From the IMG/VR virus record IMGVR_UViG_3300044681_000864, positions 1-26,435 of that record: 26,435 nt of DNA; one strand, 5' to 3'. This document shows positions 15,606 through 21,546 of the stretch, piece by piece. The notes under the pieces were generated by a model. The model was not told the origin of the DNA. It worked only from the letters and a program-made list of their open reading frames with translations, and did no database searches. The first letter of the stretch is position 1, and each line of letters begins with the position of its first letter. Position numbers and translations under genes: made by a program. This DNA is from a virus.

Positions 15606-16360
15606 AAAAATTTTATATAGGAGCAAGCCCAATAGGTGGGATTGATGATATAACAAAGAGAACTTTAGATGTTATTAAAAAAGCAGATTATATTGTCTGT
15701 GAACTAGAGCATGTTGTTAAACAAACAGCAAAAAATGGGAAATGGGAAACTAACGCTAAATATATAGGATATTGCGTTGACCACGTTGGAGACTCAGAGG
15801 GCAATAGAAATTCAGAATTTCAAAATCATGGAGAAATTAAAAATGGAATTCACGAGGAAATTTTGAAATTAATAAAAGAGGATAATCTAATGATTTATCT
15901 TCCAGAGAGAGGTTCTGTCGGCATCGAAGATCCTGGAGGAGATCTAATACAATTCCTAAAAGAAAATTACGTTGATGTAGTAATTTTACCTGGGGTAGAT
16001 TCAGTAACAGCATCTCTTATATCTTCTGGAATATGGCCCAACATGGAAAGCCATAGAGCCTTTACTTTTCAGCCATTAGTAGACTTAGATGTAGATGGAT
16101 TAGAAAAAATAATATCACAATATAAAGATTCAAAGAATGTGTTAATTTTTCAGATACATGATCCTGAAATGCTTGATGGATTAAAGTTAATGGAAAAATA
16201 CTATGGCAAAAATACTATAATTGCTATGTGTCAAAATGTAAGTTTAATGGATGAAAGAATTGAAAAAACAACTATTGGACAACTTATAGAAAAGTTTGAT
16301 CCTAAACTATATTATGAAAAATATACAACTATAGTAGTTGACGGTATACATAGATACTAA
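15602..16360 (+). CDS. RsmI-like tetrapyrrole-methylase-family SAM methyltransferase, copy 2
   Basis: A 252-aa paralogue of the gene at 14234. It opens FYIGASPIGGIDDITKRTL like RsmI (TPIGNLxDIT), then IYLPERGSVGIEDPGGDLI and VVILPGVDSVTASLISSGI. The central block departs further from RsmI than copy 1 (PERGSVGIEDPG), and an insert near residues 45-80 is rich in charged residues. The start overlaps the sulfotransferase stop (ATGA). Two divergent members in one operon argue for two positions on one substrate or a heterodimer rather than a simple RsmI copy. Confidence 0.82.
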   Translation: MKKFYIGASPIGGIDDITKRTLDVIKKADYIVCELEHVVKQTAKNGKWETNAKYIGYCVDHVGDSEGNRNSEFQNHGEIKNGIHEEILKLIKEDNLMIYLPERGSVGIEDPGGDLIQFLKENYVDVVILPGVDSVTASLISSGIWPNMESHRAFTFQPLVDLDVDGLEKIISQYKDSKNVLIFQIHDPEMLDGLKLMEKYYGKNTIIAMCQNVSLMDERIEKTTIGQLIEKFDPKLYYEKYTTIVVDGIHRY

Positions 16361-16367
16361 AATATGA

Positions 16368-16431
16368 TATAATTAATTTATACCTGCCCAAAGGGGGGTA
16401 TATTTTGAACTCGCTTAACAAGGAGGAAATA
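16368..16431 (+). promoter_or_regulatory. Promoter and structured leader of the hsp20 gene
   Basis: TATAAT (16368-16373) predicts transcription from about 16380. The RNA would begin with TATACCTGCCC, AAA, GGGGGGTATA (16380-16403), an imperfect hairpin at its extreme 5' end with TATACC/GGTATA closing the stem. An unstructured stretch and AAGGAGG (16419-16426 region) then precede ATG 16432. Unlike its leaderless neighbours this gene has a real leader. Confidence 0.6.
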
Positions 16432-16851
16432 ATGGTAAGTTCATTTGCATTGGATCTATTTAAGGATCCATTTTTTATTGGTTTCAACCGTGAGTTGGAC
16501 CGTCTTTCAAATATCCATCGTGAGGCAACTCGTCAATCATATCCACCGTATGATGTGGTAAAACTTGATGAGGACACTTACAAATTATCTTTGGCTATTG
16601 CTGGATTCAGCAAGGACGAAGTTGAGGTTTCTGTGGATAATGGAAGTCTAATTATCAAGGGTGAAAAAACCGAAGACGAGACAGAAAATGTCTTACATAA
16701 GGGTATCGCAACTCGCAAGTTCACACGCACCTTTGCTCTAGGAGAGTATATGGAGGTTGATCGTGCTGAAATGGCAGACGGTATTCTTAGCGTCATTGTG
16801 GAAAGAAACATCCCAGAAGAAAAGAAACCAAAAACAATCAAAATAAAATAA
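16432..16851 (+). CDS. Small heat-shock protein, Hsp20 family
   Basis: A 139-aa alpha-crystallin-domain protein. YPPYDVVKLDEDTYKLSLAI begins the domain, then GFSKDEVEVSVDNGSLIIKG, RKFTRTFALGEYMEVDRAEM, and DGILSVIVERNIPEEKKP; the GILSV pattern and KPKTIKIK tail are typical. The start at 16432 is fixed by AAGGAGG 6 nt upstream. It is an ATP-independent holdase that keeps proteins soluble. Hsp20 genes are common in T4-like cyanophages, where they are thought to aid virion assembly. Its higher GC and codon use suggest strong expression or recent acquisition. Confidence 0.95.
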   Translation: MVSSFALDLFKDPFFIGFNRELDRLSNIHREATRQSYPPYDVVKLDEDTYKLSLAIAGFSKDEVEVSVDNGSLIIKGEKTEDETENVLHKGIATRKFTRTFALGEYMEVDRAEMADGILSVIVERNIPEEKKPKTIKIK

Positions 16852-16976
16852 ACTGATATGATATAGTCAGGTCCCCTGCAGGACCTTGGGATGGATAGTT
16901 ACCTTCCTTTTATATTCGGCCTTCGTGCTTGATTTCCTGCGGGGGATTTATAATTTCCAGTATAATAATCCTATCT
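16852..16976 (+). promoter_or_regulatory. Non-coding gap with hairpin and -10 box
   Basis: About 125 nt between hsp20 and the HNH gene. It holds a 6-bp hairpin, AGGTCC/GGACCT, around CCTGCA (about 16869-16886) without a following T tract, and TATAAT at 16961-16966, 10 nt before ATG 16977. No convincing gene is seen in it. The hairpin could be mRNA-stabilising or a weak terminator. Confidence 0.4.
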
Positions 16977-17249
16977 ATGACAGACAAAGAACTTCATAGG
17001 CAAAAGCAGGCTTATAAACAAAGGCTGACAGAAATCAAACAGTCTAGTGGATGTGTAGACTGCGGAGAAAATAATCCAATAGTATTAGACTTTGATCATA
17101 TTAAAGATAAAAAATATAATGTATCCAGAATGATTCATGATGGTTTTTCTTGGAAATCAATAAAAAAAGAGATAGAAAAATGTGAGGTTGTATGTGCCAA
17201 TTGTCACAGGATAAGAACTCATAATAGATTTATAGAGCAAACAGCGTGA
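16977..17249 (+). CDS. HNH endonuclease-like protein
   Basis: A 90-aa protein. GCVDCGENNPIVLDFDHIKD gives the first CxxC and the DFDHI core, and CEVVCANCHRIRTHNRF gives the second cysteine pair and the asparagine/histidine of the HNH fold. A basic N-terminal helix precedes them. The start is taken at MTDKEL (16977), as a longer frame to 16929 reads through the promoter region. HNH proteins of this size in phages are free-standing nicking or homing-type nucleases. Confidence 0.88.
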   Translation: MTDKELHRQKQAYKQRLTEIKQSSGCVDCGENNPIVLDFDHIKDKKYNVSRMIHDGFSWKSIKKEIEKCEVVCANCHRIRTHNRFIEQTA

Positions 17250-17255
17250 TATAAT
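17250..17255 (+). promoter_or_regulatory. -10 box (TATAAT) of a leaderless gene
   Basis: TATAAT starts at the TGA of the HNH gene and ends 6 nt before ATG 17262, the same geometry as the other leaderless genes here. No Shine-Dalgarno lies in the gap. Confidence 0.65.
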
Positions 17256-17261
17256 AATTCT

Positions 17262-17915
17262 ATGCCTTATCACGTAGGAGCCAAGGGATCTCACGGCTGT
17301 TCTGGATACCCTGCCGTTAAAGACAGCACAGGAGAGGTTATGGGCTGCCATAAGACTCGTGCTAAAGCAGCAGCCCAGATCTACGCTATAAACCGTTCTG
17401 AGGGCAATATAGGCAAGGCTATGCCAGACCTTAAAGAAGGCGACTTCGCAGTAACCGCACATGGCGGAGATGAGTTTCATATTGGACAAGTAGTTCATGT
17501 TATGCGTGAAGGTATGCTTGGAATTCCTGGAGGAGAATATACTCTTGAGGCAACTGCAGAAAATCCTGCGGTATTGATTCAATTATTTGAACAAGAAGAA
17601 AACGGATTCTGGGAAGCAACAAGAGAATATTCTGCATGCATGATGTCTATGATGATGCCAATTGATCCACTTCCACAAGAACCAAAATTACAGGAAATGG
17701 AAACTGCAATGTCTGATGAAATGATGTATCCTAAATCAGAAGGTTGTTGTCCTGATGAATTAAAAAAGAAATCTCCATGCTGGGAAGGATATGTACAGCG
17801 TGGGATGAAAGAACAAGATGGCAAAATGGTCCCTAACTGTGTTCCAGTTGAAAAGACTTTATTTGAAAATTTTGGTAGGGCAGTTTCGAAAGTAAAAAGA
17901 CTTAAGGGTTGGTAA
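17262..17915 (+). CDS. Actinophage-type hypothetical protein with N-terminal MPYHV and C-terminal cysteine motif
   Basis: A 217-aa protein. The N-terminus (SHGCSGYPAVKDSTGEVMGC, then HKTRAKAAAQIYAINRSEG) is a short domain often seen at the start of actinophage structural or protease-linked proteins. Residues 55-115 (KEGDFAVTAHGGDEFHIGQV onward) look like a small beta barrel. Near the C-terminus SPCWEGYVQRGMKEQDGKMV and PNCVP form another recurring phage motif. Leaderless. It could be virion-associated, but no structural gene lies nearby, so I assign no function. Confidence 0.75.
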   Translation: MPYHVGAKGSHGCSGYPAVKDSTGEVMGCHKTRAKAAAQIYAINRSEGNIGKAMPDLKEGDFAVTAHGGDEFHIGQVVHVMREGMLGIPGGEYTLEATAENPAVLIQLFEQEENGFWEATREYSACMMSMMMPIDPLPQEPKLQEMETAMSDEMMYPKSEGCCPDELKKKSPCWEGYVQRGMKEQDGKMVPNCVPVEKTLFENFGRAVSKVKRLKGW

Positions 17916-17916
17916 A

Positions 17917-18057
17917 ATGTCATCTGGACAATATAAAACTCATAGAAAATTTAACCCAATTCAAATTAAAGACGGAATGGTTGTTCGCCTAAGAAAAGAT
18001 GGAACAGTTAAAGCAGTGCTTGGTAAGTATGGAGAATATAATAAAAAGAAAAATTAA
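17917..18057 (+). CDS. 46-aa basic hypothetical protein
   Basis: A short gene right after the preceding stop. The product MSSGQYKTHRKFNPIQIKDG continues MVVRLRKDGTVKAVLGKYGE; it is basic, probably a small beta-hairpin protein. Spacing and codon use match the neighbours. It ends 4 nt into a possible convergent peptide gene on the minus strand. No family recognised. Confidence 0.6.
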   Translation: MSSGQYKTHRKFNPIQIKDGMVVRLRKDGTVKAVLGKYGEYNKKKN

Positions 18058-18134
18058 TAAATATATTTAGATTTTTTCTTTAATTGTTTATTAATTTTTT
18101 TTATTTTGTACCATCTAATTATCTTTTTTATCAT
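18054..18134 (-). CDS. Possible 26-aa cationic peptide
   Basis: The ATG overlaps the stop of the SGNH hydrolase gene (ATGA), with GAGG 5 nt upstream. The predicted peptide begins MIKKIIRWYKIKKINKQLKK; about half its residues are lysine or arginine, alternating with isoleucine, leucine and aromatics as in amphipathic membrane-active peptides. It may also be chance in an A/T-rich intergenic stretch, since AAA codons arise easily there. Confidence 0.35.
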   Translation of the reverse strand: MIKKIIRWYKIKKINKQLKKKSKYIY

Positions 18135-19081
18135 AAAGACCTCGAAAAATCACCATCTAATATTGGACGCACGGGAGGATCGTATAAATTTTTTGGACCA
18201 TTGAGTATGTTGTTATTTGATAAATACTTTAAAAATTCATCTGCAATATATTTATGAAAAAAATTTCCCCTGTGAATCTTGTCTCTTCTAAAAACATCAT
18301 ATTTATCTGCATCATATTCTATGTTATCATTAAACTCAATTTTATATAATTTTAGAAAAGACTTTTGAAATAGATCTGTTCTAACTATATCTTCATTTTC
18401 AGGAATAGACCATGTGCTCCAAACAATCTTTATTCCAATAGAATTACAGAAAAGAATAAAATTATTTAAAGAAACCATTTTTGTAACAAATAAAGATGAG
18501 TATATATTAAAATATTCTTTATCCTTACGATTAGCAATCCAGTCAAAGTTTACTTTCCATATTCCTTCGTCTTCATAATAACTATAATTTCTGGGCATAT
18601 TTGGCAAAAGCATTATTATAATATCTGGCTTAGAATATTCGTTTATATATTTATTAATGTTTAACATAATATCTTCCCAGGTTGCACCAGGCCTTGCTAA
18701 GTTAAAGTATCCGCTTAGGTTGTTATTTTCTAAAAGTTTACTATAAACTCTATAACTCCAATTTTCTTCTATTGGCCCACCCTCTCCAAATGTTTCTGAA
18801 CAACCAGAAAAAATAACATGTGTTCCATCATGTTCTTTTTTAAATTGATCCGATCTAAAAGCAAAATTGTTTAGTTTATACTCAACTGGGTCATCAAAAA
18901 CCTTATTTGATTTAACCTCTGCATAACTTTTATCAAAAAAATGATACCCATCTTTGGAATAATAATTTGATTTATTTAAATATTGTAGATATCCTTCATG
19001 CTTATCATCTAGTACTGCATATGATAAAAAATCTTTAAATAACTGAAAACTAACGTCACCAAGTGCTGGCTTTCGCTTCAT
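18131..19081 (-). CDS. SGNH/GDSL-like hydrolase
   Basis: About 316 aa, started at the ATG overlapping the upstream stop (ATGA) with GGAG 7 nt before it; an ATG 12 nt earlier is possible. Block I is VIFSGCSETFGEG (nucleophilic serine), block II NLARPGATWEDIM (glycine), block III LLPNMPRN (asparagine), and block V RRDKIHRGNFFHKY (aspartate and histidine). No signal peptide, so probably cytoplasmic. Enzymes of this kind remove or transfer acyl groups on glycans and lipids. It pairs with a 2OG-like oxygenase in a short operon. Confidence 0.8.
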   Translation of the reverse strand: MKRKPALGDVSFQLFKDFLSYAVLDDKHEGYLQYLNKSNYYSKDGYHFFDKSYAEVKSNKVFDDPVEYKLNNFAFRSDQFKKEHDGTHVIFSGCSETFGEGGPIEENWSYRVYSKLLENNNLSGYFNLARPGATWEDIMLNINKYINEYSKPDIIIMLLPNMPRNYSYYEDEGIWKVNFDWIANRKDKEYFNIYSSLFVTKMVSLNNFILFCNSIGIKIVWSTWSIPENEDIVRTDLFQKSFLKLYKIEFNDNIEYDADKYDVFRRDKIHRGNFFHKYIADEFLKYLSNNNILNGPKNLYDPPVRPILDGDFSRSL

Positions 19082-19635
19082 TTTTTTCTCCATAAATGAT
19101 AATACTTTTCTTGCATATCTTTCATTTCTTCCCTCGTTAATATTTTTGGTTTCGGCTTAGTTCTATCTAAAAAATGAAAGTAAATCATTTTAACATATTC
19201 TGCATCAGAAAAAATTCTTTGTGGTCTCCAGTGCGCCTGAGAATTTACATTTATTGTTACAGCCTCATTATTTTTTAATAAAAAGGATATACCCTCAACA
19301 TAAACTTCCCAATCTATGTTTGCATCTAACTGATAGTCTATTGTAAAAACTGCAACTGTTTGATCAGTATGAATAGACAGTTCTGGCTTTCCATACTTCA
19401 AACTATATTCTGAATAATAGCATCCGCCAAATCTAAGATTTTTATTAAAATTTTGTGCTAACTCATTTATTCTTTTTACTATTGAAGGGTCTAATAAATT
19501 CTTGTCAATGTCATATCTAGTTCTACCCAATTGTGGTTCGTCTATTTTTATATCATTTTCTTTTTCTTTTAAAATGGCATATAGTGAATTGATTTGTTCT
19601 TCAGTGAAAATATTTTTTAATATTACATTATTCAT
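19078..19635 (-). CDS. 2-oxoglutarate/Fe(II)-like oxygenase, divergent (6 of 6)
   Basis: A 185-aa protein starting at ATG 19635 (overlapping the previous gene's stop); a TTG one codon earlier is the alternative. LSIHTDQTVAVFTIDY offers H89 and D91, and QAHWRPQR offers H135, as iron ligands. The usual arginine for 2-oxoglutarate is replaced by lysine (YVKMIYFHF, K149), and the D-Y-x-GGE strand of the other five is missing. It is therefore a different branch and its cosubstrate binding is less certain. Confidence 0.7.
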   Translation of the reverse strand: MNNVILKNIFTEEQINSLYAILKEKENDIKIDEPQLGRTRYDIDKNLLDPSIVKRINELAQNFNKNLRFGGCYYSEYSLKYGKPELSIHTDQTVAVFTIDYQLDANIDWEVYVEGISFLLKNNEAVTINVNSQAHWRPQRIFSDAEYVKMIYFHFLDRTKPKPKILTREEMKDMQEKYYHLWRKK

Positions 19636-19786
19636 CAATTACCTCGCATATTCTACTTATAATATTGTCATAATCAATGTCTAATATCATGTTTGATTGA
19701 TCGATTTTATGAATTTTTATTCCTCTAATACCCTCATGAATTATATTTTTTATATCACTAATTTGGTCATCACTAAGTTTTGCCAT
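19628..19786 (-). CDS. 52-aa hypothetical protein, first gene of a minus operon
   Basis: Starts at ATG 19786, 6 nt after a minus-strand TATAAT (19793-19798), so probably leaderless. The product begins MAKLSDDQISDIKNIIHEGI and ends DYDNIISRICEVIDE, small, acidic and helical. Its stop overlaps the oxygenase start. I recognise no family. The shared operon suggests a partner or regulator of the oxygenase/SGNH pair. Confidence 0.65.
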   Translation of the reverse strand: MAKLSDDQISDIKNIIHEGIRGIKIHKIDQSNMILDIDYDNIISRICEVIDE

Positions 19787-19792
19787 TTTTAA

Positions 19793-19812
19793 ATTATATC
19801 ATATGGTAAAAT
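19793..19812. promoter_or_regulatory. Divergent -10 boxes, 8 nt apart
   Basis: TATAAT on the minus strand (19793-19798) and TAAAAT on the plus strand (19807-19812) are separated by 8 nt that include the palindrome CATATG. Each ends exactly 6 nt before an ATG (19786 and 19819). RNA polymerase can occupy only one at a time. Confidence 0.65.
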
Positions 19813-19818
19813 TAATAT

Positions 19819-20415
19819 ATGAATGATGATATACAGCGATTTAAGCATATTGAAAATTATAAACTAGAAAATGCTAAATTATTTGGAGATAGATTTTCTG
19901 CAATACACTTTGTTGTGCCAGAAAATCCAAGGTACCTAGAAATAGGCGTTGGTGATGGTCATTATTCTCAACATATAGTAGACTATAAAAAGCCACAACT
20001 GATGCATTTACTTGATATATATAGTATGGGAGATCCGATATATGGGCATTATACTGCAGAAACGCATGAGCAATATATATTAAATAAGTTTGCTGGACAA
20101 AGTGTAAAAACAATAAAGGGGCATAGCACTAAAGTATTGTCTCAGTTGTCTGATAATAAATATGACTATATATATCTAGATGCTTCTACTGATTTTAACG
20201 GGGTATTATATGAATTAGAGATGGCTTCCAAGATGCTTGATACAAATGGTGTAATAGGAATCAATGACTATACATATTTTAGCCCAATTGATAAAATGGA
20301 ATATGAGGTAGTAGAGGCTACAAACATGTTCTTATTTAACAATCCAGAATGGTATGTATATGCATATCAATTGGGGCATAGGGGATATGCAGATATATAT
20401 ATTAAAAGAGATTAA
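19819..20415 (+). CDS. Class I SAM-dependent methyltransferase
   Basis: A 198-aa protein. Motif I is RYLEIGVGDGHYSQHIV (residues about 38-54), the acidic residue of motif II is in LLDIYSMGD, and motif IV is YDYIYLDASTDF near residues 114-125, followed by LDTNGVIGINDY. This is the Methyltransf_24-like layout used on small molecules and sugars in many gene clusters. Leaderless start. It converges on the CDGSH gene with a 4-nt overlap. Substrate unknown. Confidence 0.85.
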   Translation: MNDDIQRFKHIENYKLENAKLFGDRFSAIHFVVPENPRYLEIGVGDGHYSQHIVDYKKPQLMHLLDIYSMGDPIYGHYTAETHEQYILNKFAGQSVKTIKGHSTKVLSQLSDNKYDYIYLDASTDFNGVLYELEMASKMLDTNGVIGINDYTYFSPIDKMEYEVVEATNMFLFNNPEWYVYAYQLGHRGYADIYIKRD

Positions 20416-20633
20416 TGCAATCTTGAGTGAGTACCGTCACAAAATGGTGCTCGTCCAGAATGACCACAAACGCACTTCTTTTTCCATTTCATTTGATCTT
20501 TTGTTAAGACTACCAGAATTGGCTCTCTTAAAAGACTCACACTGAATTTATCCTCTTCTATTTTAATAATTTCGCCTGCTGCGCCATTATAGGTATCGTG
20601 GTTTTGTATTATTACGTATTCTCCAAGTTTCAT
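20412..20633 (-). CDS. CDGSH iron-sulfur protein with SH3/KOW-like N-terminus
   Basis: A 73-aa protein. Residues 54-69, CVCGHSGRAPFCDGTH, match the CDGSH signature fully: C54, C56, C65 and H69 should bind a [2Fe-2S] cluster. Residues 1-50 (GEYVIIQNHDTYNGAAGEII and following) look like a small beta barrel of the SH3/KOW kind. CDGSH domains act in redox sensing and cluster or electron transfer. Leaderless start 6 nt from a TATAAT. The combination of these two parts in a phage-like protein is unusual. Confidence 0.85.
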   Translation of the reverse strand: MKLGEYVIIQNHDTYNGAAGEIIKIEEDKFSVSLLREPILVVLTKDQMKWKKKCVCGHSGRAPFCDGTHSRLH

Positions 20634-20639
20634 AATTCT

Positions 20640-20659
20640 ATTATATCATCTGCTATAAT
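20640..20659. promoter_or_regulatory. Divergent -10 boxes, 8 nt apart
   Basis: TATAAT on the minus strand (20640-20645) and on the plus strand (20654-20659) are separated by 8 nt. They lie 6 nt before ATG 20633 (minus) and 7 nt before ATG 20667 (plus). The arrangement repeats that at 19793-19812. Confidence 0.7.
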
Positions 20660-20666
20660 AAAACAA

Positions 20667-21350
20667 ATGAATTTTGTATATACATGCAGAAATGGTGAAA
20701 ATGAAGAGTTAAGGTACTCCATTAGATCTTTATATAAAAATATCGAATCTCCTCAGATTTGGGTAGTAGGTGGAAGACCAAGTTGGTATATTGGTAATTA
20801 TATAAGGATAAATCAGCATCAGACTAAACATAAAAATGTAAGAAATAATATGAAAAAAATGACAACATCTCAAGAAATTCCAAATGATTTTATATTGATG
20901 AATGATGATTTTTTTATCATGCAGCCTATGGAAGATATACCATATTTTCATGGGGGTAAATTAATAAATAAAGTTAATAACTTTCAAACTCATGCGCCAA
21001 AGTCTCCATACACTAAGATGTTATCGGATACATATAAAAAATTAATATCGCTAGATATCAAAGATCCCCTTGATTATGCAATCCATGTTCCAATAAAGGT
21101 TAATAAAGAAAAATTAAGCAAAGTAATTTATCCAGCCTACTCCGTTAGGACAATGTATGGGAATATATATAATGTTGGCGGTACAAAAATGGAAGATATA
21201 AAGGTACATCAAGACAGGAAATGGGCAAAATCTTTTGATTTTTTAAATAAAAATACTATGTTTTTATCAAGCAATGATAATTCTTTTGAAACATTATTTA
21301 ATAGTATTTTTAAAGAAGAACTTAAACAAAAAAGTCCGTTAGAAAAATAG
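20667..21350 (+). CDS. Stealth-like glycosyl/sugar-phosphate transferase
   Basis: About 227 aa, leaderless from ATG 20667. NEELRYSIRSLYKNI and IWVVGGRPSW, then FILMNDDFFIMQPMEDIPYF, recall the conserved regions of Stealth proteins, which transfer hexose-1-phosphate in capsule synthesis; the NDDFF block carries the catalytic acidic residues. It is shorter than typical Stealth proteins (over 300 aa). Its stop lies just before convergent tRNA genes. A role in altering a surface polysaccharide is an inference. Confidence 0.72.
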   Translation: MNFVYTCRNGENEELRYSIRSLYKNIESPQIWVVGGRPSWYIGNYIRINQHQTKHKNVRNNMKKMTTSQEIPNDFILMNDDFFIMQPMEDIPYFHGGKLINKVNNFQTHAPKSPYTKMLSDTYKKLISLDIKDPLDYAIHVPIKVNKEKLSKVIYPAYSVRTMYGNIYNVGGTKMEDIKVHQDRKWAKSFDFLNKNTMFLSSNDNSFETLFNSIFKEELKQKSPLEK

Positions 21351-21423
21351 TACCCCTGGTTGGGTTCGAACCAACGCTTGCACGATTTTAAGTCGTGTGC
21401 CTCTACCACTGGGCTACAAGGGC
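21351..21423 (-). tRNA. tRNA with TAA anticodon (Leu), lacking a long variable arm
   Basis: Folded on the minus strand: acceptor GCCCTTG/CAGGGGT (with G-T and T-G pairs), anticodon stem CACGA/TCGTG with loop CTTAAAA, so the anticodon TAA reads UUA. T arm is GTTGG/CCAAC with TTCGAAC, discriminator A. It is only 73 nt: the variable loop is 5 nt (CAAGC), whereas bacterial tRNA-Leu normally has a long variable arm. No CCA encoded. Confidence 0.88.
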
Positions 21424-21427
21424 AAAG

Positions 21428-21501
21428 TAGAGCAGGTAGGACTTGAACCTACGATAGCCGAATTATGAGTTCGGGGCCTTGACCAACTTGGCTACTGCTC
21501 C
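21428..21501 (-). tRNA. tRNA with CAT anticodon (Met or lysidine-type Ile)
   Basis: Folded on the minus strand: acceptor GGAGCAG/CTGCTCT, anticodon stem CCGAA/TTCGG with loop CTCATAA (anticodon CAT), T arm GTAGG/CCTAC with TTCAAGT, discriminator A. The three G-C pairs of an initiator anticodon stem are absent. AUA codons are very frequent in these genes, so an Ile(AUA) tRNA is plausible, but elongator Met cannot be excluded. It is 4 nt upstream of the TAA tRNA, so they are co-transcribed. Confidence 0.9.
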
Positions 21502-21515
21502 CTATTATGTAATTA

Positions 21516-21545
21516 AGTATATAGCCTAGATGCTATATATGTCAA
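21516..21545 (-). promoter_or_regulatory. Sigma70-type promoter of the tRNA pair
   Basis: On the minus strand TTGACA (21540-21545), 18 nt, then TATACT (21516-21521), predicting a start about 8 nt before the first tRNA. It is the only clear -35 box noticed in the window; the protein genes have only -10 boxes. It overlaps the stop region of the upstream gene (21547). Confidence 0.78.
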
Positions 21546-21546
21546 G

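Noticed and set aside
16869-16886. Hairpin AGGTCC/GGACCT as a terminator
   Set aside because: No T tract follows it, so it is not called as a rho-independent terminator.
16889-16930. 13-codon frame after hsp20 as a leader peptide
   Set aside because: Too short, no codon bias or ribosome site, and no attenuator structure downstream.
17157-17582. Minus-strand 141-aa frame
   Set aside because: Antisense of the HNH gene and of the well-marked MPYHV protein; no start signals.
19628-19786. 52-aa protein as an acyl carrier protein
   Set aside because: It has an acidic helical look, but the DSL motif with the phosphopantetheine serine is missing.
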